The translations under genes were made by a program, and so were the position numbers. From Auraticoccus cholistanensis (GTDB lineage Bacteria; Actinomycetota; Actinomycetes; Propionibacteriales; Propionibacteriaceae): a DNA stretch of 64,000 nucleotides. The notes below the pieces were generated by a model. That model made no database searches, had not been told where the DNA came from, and saw only the letters and a program-made list of their open reading frames with translations. The DNA lies in NCBI RefSeq assembly GCF_009742705.1, contig NZ_WPCU01000009.1, positions 62,526 to 126,525 on the forward strand, written 5' to 3'. Below, piece by piece: positions 36,783 to 46,239 of the stretch. Every line of letters begins with the position of its first letter. Position 1 is the first letter of the stretch.

Positions 36783-36960
36783 GGCAGGTCTTCGGACTCG
36801 TGGGCGCGGGCCCGGGGGCCCTCCTACTGGCCGTCGCTTCCCAGGCCCACCCTTCTCGGGCGGGGTGCTCCCAGTGCGTGGTGACGGCGGTCGTTCCCAC
36901 ATACCGCTGCGGGGCAGTCCCGGATTCGCACCGGGTTCCCTCTTGCCCCCGGCGCCCGGC
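36783..36960 (-). ncRNA. cobalamin (B12) riboswitch of metE
   Basis: On the minus strand: GGGAACCCGGTGCGAATC, then GGGACTGCCCCGCAGCGGT (together 36903-36940), GCGACGGCCAGTAGG (36823-36837) and the B12 box AGTCCGAAGACCTGCC (36783-36798). Order and motifs match the adenosyl/methyl-cobalamin class. Outer boundaries are approximate. Confidence 0.92.
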
Positions 36961-36990
36961 GGACCGGGCGTCGGGACCAGCGACGTCGTC

Positions 36991-36996
36991 ACTGTA
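36991..36996 (-). promoter_or_regulatory. -10 box TACAGT for the riboswitch-metE transcript
   Basis: TACAGT on the minus strand lies about 50 nt upstream of the first conserved riboswitch segment. Confidence 0.5.
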
Positions 36997-37065
36997 GGCA
37001 GCCCGGCCCCGGCGGCGGGCCCGGACCAGCGCTCGGACGTGGCCACGACCGGTGGTGCCGGGACC

Positions 37066-38963
<1,898 letters not shown>

Positions 38964-38964
38964 C

Positions 38965-40155
38965 GTGGCGGCGGACGGCTCGCAGCAGCCGGGCACCCAG
39001 GCGGGGCGGGCGACGGCGCGGGTGGTCCACGGCGAGGCGCTGACCCGCTACGACTTCGGGCCGGCGCACCCGATGTCGCCGGGCCGGGTCCGGCTCGCGA
39101 TGTCGCTGGCCGAGGCGCTGGGCGTGCTGGAGCACCTGCAGGTGGTCGAGCCCGAGCCCGCCGTGGACGAGCTGCTGTCGCTGGTCCACGACGCCGACTA
39201 CATCGAGGCGGTCCGCCGCCAGGAGACCGCGCCCGCCTACGGCATCGGCACCACCGACAACCCGCTGGTCGAGGGGATGCACGAGCGGGCCAGCCAGGTG
39301 TGCACCGCCACCGTCCAGGCCGCCCGCAGCGTCTGGTCGGGGGAGGTCCGCGCCGCGGCCAACATCAGCGGCGGGCTGCACCACGCGATGCCGTCGTGCA
39401 CCAGCGGGTTCTGCGTCTACAACGACCCGGCGGTGGGGATCCGCTGGCTGCAGCGCAACGGCGCCCGGCGCATCGCCTACATCGACCTGGACGCCCACCA
39501 CGGCGACGGCGTCCAGGAGGTCTTCTGGGACGACCCCGACGTCCTCACCGTCAGCCTGCACGAGTCGCCGATGCACCTCTTCCCCGGCACCGGCTTCGCC
39601 ACCGAGGTGGGCGGTGCCTCGGCGCGGGGGTCGGCGGTCAACGTCGCGCTCCCGCCCGGCACCGGGGACGCCGGCTGGCTGCGCGCCTTCGACGCCGTCG
39701 TCCCGGCGGTGGTGCGGGCCTTCGGGCCCGACATCGTCGTCAGCCAGCACGGCTGCGACACCCACCGCACCGACCCGCTGACCGACCTCGAGCTCACCGT
39801 GGACGGGATGCTGGCCTCCTACCGGATGGTGCACGCCCTCGCCGAGGAGCTCACCGAGGGCCGCTGGGTCGCCGTCGGCGGCGGCGGGTACTCCCCGCTG
39901 CAGGGCGTCGCGCGGGCCTGGACCCACCTCCTCGGCGTCCTCTCCGGCCACCCCGTCCCGACGGCGACCGAGATCCCGACCTCGTGGCGGGAGCCCTTCG
40001 ACGACCTCGCCCCGGCCACCATGGGCGACGGCTCCGACGCCTCCTTCACCCCCTTCGCCCAGGGGATGGACCCGGAGTCGGCCGTCGACCAGGCCATCCA
40101 GGCCACCCGTCGGGCCGTCTTCCCCGAGCTGGGTCTCGACCCGGACCCGTACTGA
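38965..40155 (+). CDS. acuC: acetoin utilization protein AcuC-like deacetylase
   Basis: 396 residues of the histone-deacetylase superfamily. LHHAMPSCTSGFCVYNDPAVG, YIDLDAHHGDGVQEVFW (zinc Asp/His), SPMHLFPGTG and SQHGCDTHRTDPL trace the active site. AcuC can deacetylate acetyl-CoA synthetase in Bacillus; the target here is not shown. GTG 38965, one base after proC. Confidence 0.9.
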   Translation: MAADGSQQPGTQAGRATARVVHGEALTRYDFGPAHPMSPGRVRLAMSLAEALGVLEHLQVVEPEPAVDELLSLVHDADYIEAVRRQETAPAYGIGTTDNPLVEGMHERASQVCTATVQAARSVWSGEVRAAANISGGLHHAMPSCTSGFCVYNDPAVGIRWLQRNGARRIAYIDLDAHHGDGVQEVFWDDPDVLTVSLHESPMHLFPGTGFATEVGGASARGSAVNVALPPGTGDAGWLRAFDAVVPAVVRAFGPDIVVSQHGCDTHRTDPLTDLELTVDGMLASYRMVHALAEELTEGRWVAVGGGGYSPLQGVARAWTHLLGVLSGHPVPTATEIPTSWREPFDDLAPATMGDGSDASFTPFAQGMDPESAVDQAIQATRRAVFPELGLDPDPY

Positions 40156-40208
40156 CCGGTCGGTCCACGGATCTCCCCGTTTCCCTACCACGGGCTTGCA
40201 GCAGCCAC

Positions 40209-40214
40209 TACGCT
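40209..40214 (+). promoter_or_regulatory. possible -10 box TACGCT
   Basis: TACGCT about 50 nt upstream of the HTH gene start; no matching -35. Confidence 0.3.
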
Positions 40215-40263
40215 TCCGAGCACCCAGGAGCCGCGACCGGTGCGGCCGGGCACCGGAGCGGAC

Positions 40264-40500
40264 ATGGACCCACGAGCTGACCAGCCCGACGACGCGGCAC
40301 CCTCGCCGCTGGACCCGCTCGCCCGTCAGCAGCTGCTGACCGTGGCCGAGGTGGCCGACCTGATGCGGGTGTCCAAGATGTCGGTGTACCGGATGATCCA
40401 CGGCGGCGAGCTCGAGGCGGTCCGCTTCGGGCGCAGCTTCCGGGTCCCCACCGAGGCCGTCAACAGCTACCTGCGCAGCGCCTACTTCCGCGCCGGCTGA
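40264..40500 (+). CDS. excisionase-type helix-turn-helix protein
   Basis: 78 residues. A winged MerR/Xis-type HTH covers residues about 24-70 ([43 protein letters not shown]). Despite the excisionase label, it belongs to a conserved chromosomal actinobacterial family (like Rv0500A) placed between proC and bS22. GGAG 5 nt before ATG 40264; GTG 40240 is an alternative. Confidence 0.85.
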   Translation: MDPRADQPDDAAPSPLDPLARQQLLTVAEVADLMRVSKMSVYRMIHGGELEAVRFGRSFRVPTEAVNSYLRSAYFRAG

Positions 40501-40545
40501 GCCCTGGGCGGCGGGCGCGATTCGCGCTGGTGCGCGGGCTCCGAG

Positions 40546-40551
40546 TAGGAT
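40546..40551 (+). promoter_or_regulatory. bS22 -10 box TAGGAT
   Basis: TAGGAT about 44 nt before the bS22 start, giving a leader of about 38 nt with AGAAGAGG. Confidence 0.5.
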
Positions 40552-40595
40552 CCGAGGGTTTCCCGGCTTGTCGAGTTCAGAAGAGGTACGTGTTC

Positions 40596-40697
40596 GTGGG
40601 ATCTGTCATCAAGAAGCGCCGCAAGCGGATGGCGAAGAAGAAGCACCGCAAGCTCCTCAAGCGCACCCGCATCCAGCGCCGCCGCGCCGGCAAGTGA
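40596..40697 (+). CDS. small ribosomal protein bS22 (AURKAIP1/COX24 domain)
   Basis: 33 residues, about half Lys or Arg: [18 protein letters not shown] then [15 protein letters not shown]. It matches the tiny actinobacterial ribosomal protein found in mycobacterial ribosomes (bS22, Rv0500B). It starts with GTG 40596 after AGAAGAGG and ends before a hairpin; far too short for routine gene finders. The HTH gene upstream and the SDR/acyltransferase pair downstream are the same neighbours as in mycobacteria. Confidence 0.93.
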
Positions 40698-40712
40698 GCT
40701 GAGCCGCAGGCC

Positions 40713-40734
40713 GGCCCCGTCTCCGGGCGGGGCC
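40713..40734 (+). terminator. 7-bp perfect hairpin after bS22
   Basis: GGCCCCG, 8-nt loop, CGGGGCC followed by TTCG. Confidence 0.65.
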
Positions 40735-40788
40735 TTCGCCGTGCCCCGGCGCCCCGCCGACTCCGCGGCCGCCCGCCCCGACGGCGGC

Positions 40789-40794
40789 TAGGCT
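40789..40794 (+). promoter_or_regulatory. -10 box TAGGCT, leaderless start
   Basis: TAGGCT ends 7 nt before ATG 40802. Confidence 0.6.
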
Positions 40795-40801
40795 CGGCCG
40801 C

Positions 40802-41791
40802 ATGTCTCGTGTCGTCCTGGTCACGGGGGTGTCGGACGACTTCGCCGCCCGCTGCGCCCGCGCCCTGGCCTCGCTGCCGGCGACGACGGTGATCGGTGTC
40901 GACCTCGTCCCGCCCCGGCGCCCGCTGGACGCGGTGACCTTCGTGCGGGCCGACATCCGCTCACCGGTGATGACGGGCCTGATCACCGGCCGGGGCGTGG
41001 ACACCGTGGTCCACCTGCCGCGCCGGGGACCCGGCCGCAGCCGGGCGGCGGCCAAGGAGCTCGCCGTGCTCGGCAGCATGCAGCTCCTCGCCGCCTGCCA
41101 GCGCGCCCCCGGGTTCCGCTCGCTGGTGCTGCCCAGCTCCGGCGAGGTCTACGGCTCCTCGCCCCGCGACCCGGCCGTGTTCGCCGAGGACCGCGGCCAC
41201 GACGGCGGACCCCGCAGCCCCTTCGCCCAGGACTGCCTGGAGGTCGAGTCCTACGCCCGGGCCCTGGGCCAGCGCCGCGACGACGTCACCGTCACCATCC
41301 TGCGGATGGCCCCGCTGATGGGGGCCGGCGTCCGCAGCGACCTCACCCGCTACCTGACCGCCCCGGTGGTGCCCACGGTCGCCGGCTTCGACGCCCGGCT
41401 GCAGTTCCTGCACCCAGCCGACGGCGCCCGCGCGGTGACGACCGCGGTCGAGCGGTGCCGCCCCGGCATCTACAACGTCGGCGCCCCCGACGTCGTGGTG
41501 CTGTCGCAGCTGCTGGCCTGGTTGGGACGTCCCTCCGTGCCGGTGCCGCGGGCGGTGGCGCGGGCGCTGCGGCGCACCCGCAGCCGCACCGGGCTGGTGG
41601 TGCCCGAGGACCTGGACGGGGTGACCTGGGGCCGGGTGATGGACGTCCGCCGCATCGCCGACGAGCTGGGGTTCCAGACCCACTGGAGCAGCCGGCAGGC
41701 GGCCGAGGAGTTCGTCGCGCTGGCCAGCCCCGGCGTGCTGCGCCGCGTGCTGGACGGCCGGGGCGCGGAGGAGGGGAACGAGGATGGCTGA
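40802..41791 (+). CDS. NAD-dependent epimerase/dehydratase-like SDR
   Basis: 329 residues of the extended SDR fold, but the N-terminal glycine motif is unusual (VLVTGVSDDFAARCARAL instead of G-x-x-G-x-x-G) and the YxxxK catalytic pair is not evident (LPSSGEVYGSSPRD is followed by SYARALGQRR). FVRADIRSP and GIYNVGAPDVV are normal. It may be a structural or altered-substrate member, like Rv0501. Overlaps the acyltransferase start by 8 nt. Confidence 0.8.
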   Translation: MSRVVLVTGVSDDFAARCARALASLPATTVIGVDLVPPRRPLDAVTFVRADIRSPVMTGLITGRGVDTVVHLPRRGPGRSRAAAKELAVLGSMQLLAACQRAPGFRSLVLPSSGEVYGSSPRDPAVFAEDRGHDGGPRSPFAQDCLEVESYARALGQRRDDVTVTILRMAPLMGAGVRSDLTRYLTAPVVPTVAGFDARLQFLHPADGARAVTTAVERCRPGIYNVGAPDVVVLSQLLAWLGRPSVPVPRAVARALRRTRSRTGLVVPEDLDGVTWGRVMDVRRIADELGFQTHWSSRQAAEEFVALASPGVLRRVLDGRGAEEGNEDG

Positions 41792-42902
41792 GCCCGACCA
41801 CGTCGAGCCCGACCCCCAGGACGACCACGTGGCAGACCCCGCCGGGAACGCCCAGGGCGCGCCAGCCGGTGCGGGGGGCACCCAGGACCCGCCGCCGGCC
41901 CGCGACCCGCTCGACCGCGAGCCCGTCGACCTGGCCGCCGTGCTCGCCGAGCTGCTGCAGTCCGGGGGCGCCCTGCTGCGCCAGCTGCAGCACGCCTACC
42001 CCGGGGCGGTGCGGGACGCGCTGGCCGACCCGCTCGCCACCCTCGTCTCGGTGGCGGCCGAGCTGGGCGTGGACTGGCAGGGCGGCGTCGACGACGTGGT
42101 GGCCTACACCCGCAGCCGGCTCAGCGGGGAGTTCGCGGTCGACGAGTTCGGGTTCGACCCCGAGTTCACCGAGCGGATCGTGCTGCCCGCGCTGCGCCCG
42201 CTGGTCCGCTCCTGGTTCCGGGCCGAGATCAGCGGCCTGGAGAACATCCCCGACGAGGGCCCCGCGCTGCTGGTGTCCAACCACGCCGGGACCCTGCCGC
42301 TGGACGGCCTGGTGCTGCACTCGCTGCTGCACGACGAGATCGGCCGCCACCCGCGGCTGCTGGGCGGCGACCTCATCTTCGCCACCCCCTACGCCCACGA
42401 CGTCGCCCGCCGGATCGGGGTGACCCACGCCTGCCCCGAGGACGCCCTCCGGCTGCTGGAGGAGGGCCACCTGGTGGCCGTCTTCCCCGAGGGCTACAAG
42501 GGGCTGGGCAAGCCCTACTCCGAGCGCTACCGGCTGCAGCGGTTCGGCCGCGGTGGCTTCGTCGCCTGCGCCATCCAGGCGCGGGTGCCGATCATCCCGG
42601 TCTCGGTCGTCGGCTCGGAGGAGATCTACCCGCTGATCGCGCCGCTGCCCGAGGTGGCCTCCGCCGTCGGCTGGCCCTACCTGCCGATCACCCCGCTGTT
42701 CCCCTGGTTCGGGCTGCTGGGGCTGCTCCCGCTGCCCAGCCGGTGGAGCATCCGGGTCGGCGAGCCGATCGCCACCGACGAGCTGGACGTCCGGGCCGCG
42801 GCCGACCCGATGACGGTCTTCGAGGTCACCGACCAGGTCCGCGAGACCATCCAGGACACCCTCTACGCCATGCTGCAGGAGCGCCGCAGCCCGTTCTTCT
42901 GA
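41784..42902 (+). CDS. lysophospholipid acyltransferase family protein
   Basis: 372 residues. A ~130-residue variable, acidic N-terminus precedes a PlsC-type domain: SNHAGTLPLDGL (acyltransferase H-D motif), FPEGYKGLGKPYSERYRLQRFGRGGFVACA and VPIIPVSVVGSEE. Acylates a lipid or glycolipid; it pairs with the SDR as Rv0502 with Rv0501. ATG 41784 overlaps the SDR end, so the pair is coupled. Confidence 0.88.
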   Translation: MAEPDHVEPDPQDDHVADPAGNAQGAPAGAGGTQDPPPARDPLDREPVDLAAVLAELLQSGGALLRQLQHAYPGAVRDALADPLATLVSVAAELGVDWQGGVDDVVAYTRSRLSGEFAVDEFGFDPEFTERIVLPALRPLVRSWFRAEISGLENIPDEGPALLVSNHAGTLPLDGLVLHSLLHDEIGRHPRLLGGDLIFATPYAHDVARRIGVTHACPEDALRLLEEGHLVAVFPEGYKGLGKPYSERYRLQRFGRGGFVACAIQARVPIIPVSVVGSEEIYPLIAPLPEVASAVGWPYLPITPLFPWFGLLGLLPLPSRWSIRVGEPIATDELDVRAAADPMTVFEVTDQVRETIQDTLYAMLQERRSPFF

Positions 42903-42954
42903 GCCGTGCCGAGGCCCTCCGGCGGCGTCGGGAGGCTGTGGAAGACTGCGCAGG

Positions 42955-44442
42955 GTGAACCTGGCAGACGTGGTGGGCGAGCACGCCCGACGCCGGCCTC
43001 ACGCGACCGCGCTCGTGGAGCCGGCCCGGCCCGGGGTGCCGCGGGTGGAGACGACGTGGCAGGCGCTCGACGAGGCGGTGGACCGGGCTGCGGCGGTGTA
43101 CGGCGGCTGGCGGCTCCGGGCCCCGCAGCGGGTGCTGCTGCACGGCGAGAACAGCCTGGCCATGGTGGTCGGCCACCTGGCCTGCCTGCGCACCGGGCTG
43201 GTGTCCACCCCCACCAACCCGCAGTCCACCTCCGACGAGCTGCTGTCGATGGTCTCCTCGACCGGGGCCAGCCTGCTGCTGACCGACGGCGAGCCCGAGC
43301 CGCTGGCCCGGGCCCTCGGCGAGGCGGTGCCCGTCCGGCCGGTGGCTGAGCTGCTGACCACCGAGCCGGCCCAGCAGCCCCCGGTGGCGGCACCGGCGGA
43401 CCCCGAGGCGCTGGCGGTGCTGATCCAGACCTCCGGCTCGGTCAGCGAACCGCAGTCGGTGATGCTGAGCCGCCGGGCGGTGGCCGCCGCCTGCCGCCAG
43501 GTGGTCGAGGTCAGCGGGATCGGCGAGGACAGCGTGGTGCTGGGGCTGCTGCCGATGTTCCACGTCTACGGCCTCAACGGCGTCCTGGGGGCCGCCCTCA
43601 CCGCCGGGGCCACCACCGTGCTGGTCCCCGGGCTCTGTCCGGACCTGGTCCGCGTCGTCGCCGACGAGGGCGTCACCGAGCTGCCGCTCACCCCGACGGT
43701 GCTGTTCCGGCTGCTGCAGGCGCCGGGGACGGCGCGTGGGCTGTCCGGGCTGCAGCGGGTGGTCAGCGGCGGCGCCCCGCTGTCCACCGCGCTGGCCCGC
43801 GAGTTCACCCGGCTCACCGGCGTGCGGGTCGACCAGGGCTACGGGCTCACCGAGGCCGGGCCCGGGGTGACCTCCACCATCGGCCAGCCCGAGCTGCTCT
43901 CCGGCACCCACGTCGGGGTGCCGCTGCCGGGGGTCGAGGTGCGGATCGACTCCGCCCGCGAGCCCGGCGAGCCGGGCGAGGTCTGCGTCCGCGGCCCCAA
44001 CCTGTTCTCCGGCTACTGGCCCGACGGCCACGGCGGCCCCGACGCCGACGGGTGGTTCTCCACCGGAGACCTCGGCTACCTCGCCGACGGCCAGCTGCAC
44101 GTCGTCGGCCGGCTCCGCGAGGTCGTCATCGTCTCGGGGTTCAACGTCTACCCCAGCGAGGTCGAGGAGGTGCTGCTGCAGCACCCGGCCGTGCACGCGG
44201 CCGCCGTGATCGGCCACGCCGACGAGCAGACCGGTGAGAGCCTGGTGGCCTTCGTCTCGGTCGCCCCGGGGCGCAGCGGGCTGTCGGTGGGGGAGCTGCA
44301 GCGCCACTGCGAGCGGCTGCTGGCCCGCTACAAGTGCCCCAGCGAGATCTACGTGCTGGACCGGATGCCCCGCAGCATCACCGGCAAGATCCGCAAGTCC
44401 GCGCTGCGCGACCTCGTCGACGCCCTCGAGGACGAGCAGTGA
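42955..44442 (+). CDS. AMP-dependent acyl-CoA synthetase/ligase
   Basis: 495 residues, ANL superfamily. The P-loop-like region is variant (QTSGSVSEPQSVMLSRRA), followed by QGYGLTEAGPG, DGWFSTGDLGYLADGQLHVVGRLREVVIVSGFNVYPSEVEEVL and the catalytic Lys in SITGKIRKSAL. Activates a carboxylic acid, probably fatty. GTG 42955; AAGACT 7 nt upstream is a weak -10. Its TGA overlaps the glutaredoxin-like start. Confidence 0.88.
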   Translation: MNLADVVGEHARRRPHATALVEPARPGVPRVETTWQALDEAVDRAAAVYGGWRLRAPQRVLLHGENSLAMVVGHLACLRTGLVSTPTNPQSTSDELLSMVSSTGASLLLTDGEPEPLARALGEAVPVRPVAELLTTEPAQQPPVAAPADPEALAVLIQTSGSVSEPQSVMLSRRAVAAACRQVVEVSGIGEDSVVLGLLPMFHVYGLNGVLGAALTAGATTVLVPGLCPDLVRVVADEGVTELPLTPTVLFRLLQAPGTARGLSGLQRVVSGGAPLSTALAREFTRLTGVRVDQGYGLTEAGPGVTSTIGQPELLSGTHVGVPLPGVEVRIDSAREPGEPGEVCVRGPNLFSGYWPDGHGGPDADGWFSTGDLGYLADGQLHVVGRLREVVIVSGFNVYPSEVEEVLLQHPAVHAAAVIGHADEQTGESLVAFVSVAPGRSGLSVGELQRHCERLLARYKCPSEIYVLDRMPRSITGKIRKSALRDLVDALEDEQ

Positions 44443-44696
44443 GCGCCGCACGGGTGCGGGTGCTGGTCCGCGACGGCTGCCACCTGTGCGAGGAGGCGCT
44501 GGCCGTGGTGGAGCGGGTCTGCGCCGAGACCGGCGACGGCTGGGTGGTCGAGGACGTCGACGGCGACCCCGAGCTGCTGCGCCGCTACAGCGACCAGGTC
44601 CCCGTGACCTTCGTCGACGACCGCCAGCACGACTTCTGGCGCGTCGACGCCGACCGGCTGCGCCGGGCGCTGACCGCGCAGGCCCCCCGTGGCTGA
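44439..44696 (+). CDS. glutaredoxin-like (DUF836) protein
   Basis: 85 residues. RVLVRDGCHLCEEALAVVERV carries the CHLC redox pair, with a cis-Pro region QVPVTFVDD. Fits the glutaredoxin-like DUF836 family (Rv0508 position before the heme genes). Electron donor unknown; in a mycothiol organism it may be a mycoredoxin-type protein. GTG 44439 overlaps the ligase stop; pcp starts 8 nt inside its end. Confidence 0.85.
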   Translation: MSAARVRVLVRDGCHLCEEALAVVERVCAETGDGWVVEDVDGDPELLRRYSDQVPVTFVDDRQHDFWRVDADRLRRALTAQAPRG

Positions 44697-45390
44697 GGCG
44701 CGCCTCCCCGTGGTGCTGGTCACCGCCTTCGAGCCGTTCGGCGGGGACACCGAGAACGCCAGCGCGGCCGCGGTCGCCCGGCTGGACGCCGGCTGGGACG
44801 GACCGGCCCGGCTGGTCACCGAGCTGCTGCCGGTCAGCTTCGCCGGGTCCGGCGCCCGGCTGCAGCAGCTGCTGCTCCGCCACCGGCCCGACCTGGTGCT
44901 CTGCGTCGGCGAGGCCGGCCGGCGCCGCGCGGTGTCGGTGGAGCGCTGGGCCCGCAACCTCGACGACGCCCGCATCCCCGACAACGACGGCGAGCAGCCC
45001 CGCGGGGTGGCGATCGACGAGGGGCCGGAACGGCTGCCGACCCGGCTGGACGCCGCCGCCGTGGTCGCGGCCGTCGCGGCGGCCGGGGTGGCGGTCGAGG
45101 CCTCCGACGACGCCGGCGCCTTCGTCTGCAACCACGTCTTCCGGGTGCTGCTGACCGCCACCGACGTCCCGGCCGGGTTCGTGCACGTCCCCGCGCTGCG
45201 CACCCGGGGGAGGGCGCAGGTGGGCGCCGAGACCGATCCCGGGAGCGCCGGCGCACCGGTCCCCGAGCTCACGCCGGACGACCTGGCCACCGCCCTGCGG
45301 GTGGTCCTGCTCACCGCGCTGACCGGGTCGGGGACGGCTGCCGGCGAGGACGCCCTTACTTGGGTGGCCACCACCGATCTCCTACAGTGA
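44689..45390 (+). CDS. pcp: pyroglutamyl-peptidase I
   Basis: 233 residues, cysteine peptidase C15. AFEPFGG is the signature start; the triad is Glu85 (VSVERWARN), Cys147 (VCNHVF) and His166 (GFVHVPAL). Removes N-terminal pyroglutamate. GTG 44689 overlaps the glutaredoxin-like gene by 8 nt. Its last codons carry the -10 of the rex promoter (stop TGA 45388-45390). Confidence 0.9.
   Translation: MAEARLPVVLVTAFEPFGGDTENASAAAVARLDAGWDGPARLVTELLPVSFAGSGARLQQLLLRHRPDLVLCVGEAGRRRAVSVERWARNLDDARIPDNDGEQPRGVAIDEGPERLPTRLDAAAVVAAVAAAGVAVEASDDAGAFVCNHVFRVLLTATDVPAGFVHVPALRTRGRAQVGAETDPGSAGAPVPELTPDDLATALRVVLLTALTGSGTAAGEDALTWVATTDLLQ
45360..45388 (+). promoter_or_regulatory. rex-hem promoter TTGGGT-N17-TACAGT
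   Basis: TTGGGT (45360-45365) and TACAGT (45383-45388) with a 17-bp spacer, inside the end of pcp; one of the few two-box promoters here. Confidence 0.6.
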
Positions 45391-45395
45391 GTCGG

Positions 45396-45425
45396 AGCGG
45401 CCGCCCGGTTCGTGGGCCGGCCGCT
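45396..45425 (+). promoter_or_regulatory. hairpin in the rex leader
   Basis: AGCGGCCG and CGGCCGCT are perfect 8-bp arms just upstream of the rex Shine-Dalgarno; could slow translation or be an operator. It does not look like the known Rex site. Confidence 0.35.
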
Positions 45426-45444
45426 GTCGTGACGGAGGAGGCCT

Positions 45445-46239
45445 GTGGCTGGGGTGCAGCACACCGGTGCGACGGCGACGGGTCCCGGGGCTCCCCGGGC
45501 GATCCCGGACGCGACCATCGCACGGCTTCCGCTGTACCTGCGTGCGCTCGCCGCGCTGGCCGAGCAGGGGCTGCACACCGTCAGCAGCGGTGAGCTGGCC
45601 GACGCCTCCGGGGTGAACCCGGCCCAGCTCCGCAAGGACCTCAGCCACCTCGGCTCCTACGGCACCCGCGGCGTCGGCTACGACGTGGCCACCCTGCGCA
45701 CCCGCATCGGGGCCCAGATCGGCTCCACCCAGCAGTGGTCGGTGGTCATCGTCGGGATGGGCAACCTGGGCTCCGCGCTGGCCAGCTACTCCGGCTACGC
45801 CGCCCGCGGCTTCCGCGTCGCCGCCCTGGTCGACGCCTCCGACGCGCTGATCGGCCAGCAGGTGCGGCTGGAGGGCAACGACCCCGACGTGCTGACCATC
45901 CAGGGCGACGCCGACCTCGCCGACGTCGTCCGCGCCGCGCAGCCGGCGATCGGCATCATCACCACCCCGGCCGAGGCAGCCCAGGGCGTCTGCGACCGGA
46001 TGGTCGCCGCCGGGCTGACCAGCATCCTGAACTTCGCCCCCACCGTGCTGCAGATCCCCGAGGGCGTGGTCGTCCGCGCCGTCGACCTCGGCCAGGAGCT
46101 GCAGATCCTGGCCTACCACCAGCAGCACGCCCAGATCCCCGCCGACGCCGTCGTCGACACCGACCAGGCCACGTCCGGGAACGGTCTCCCGGCGGCCGCC
46201 GAGCCCGCAACGGGCAGCAGGGAAGAGGTCCTCCAGTGA
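45445..46239 (+). CDS. rex: redox-sensing repressor Rex
   Basis: 264 residues. N-terminal winged helix (PLYLRALAALAEQGLHTVSSGELADASGVNPAQLRKDLSHLGSYGTRGVGYDV) and a C-terminal NADH-binding domain with VVIVGMGNLGSALASY. Rex leaves DNA when NADH/NAD+ is high, so the heme run that follows (hemA overlaps by 4 nt) is tied to respiration. GTG 45445 after GGAGGAGG. The last ~35 residues are a disordered extension. Confidence 0.95.
   Translation: MAGVQHTGATATGPGAPRAIPDATIARLPLYLRALAALAEQGLHTVSSGELADASGVNPAQLRKDLSHLGSYGTRGVGYDVATLRTRIGAQIGSTQQWSVVIVGMGNLGSALASYSGYAARGFRVAALVDASDALIGQQVRLEGNDPDVLTIQGDADLADVVRAAQPAIGIITTPAEAAQGVCDRMVAAGLTSILNFAPTVLQIPEGVVVRAVDLGQELQILAYHQQHAQIPADAVVDTDQATSGNGLPAAAEPATGSREEVLQ

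Noticed and set aside
40264..40500. Excisionase-type HTH as a sign of a prophage or integrative element
   Set aside because: No integrase, att-like repeat or composition shift nearby; the gene is a conserved chromosomal neighbour of bS22.
45391..45444. Rex-operator search in the rex leader
   Set aside because: Only a GC-rich hairpin is present; it does not resemble the TGTGAA-N6-TTCACA form, so I do not claim autoregulation.
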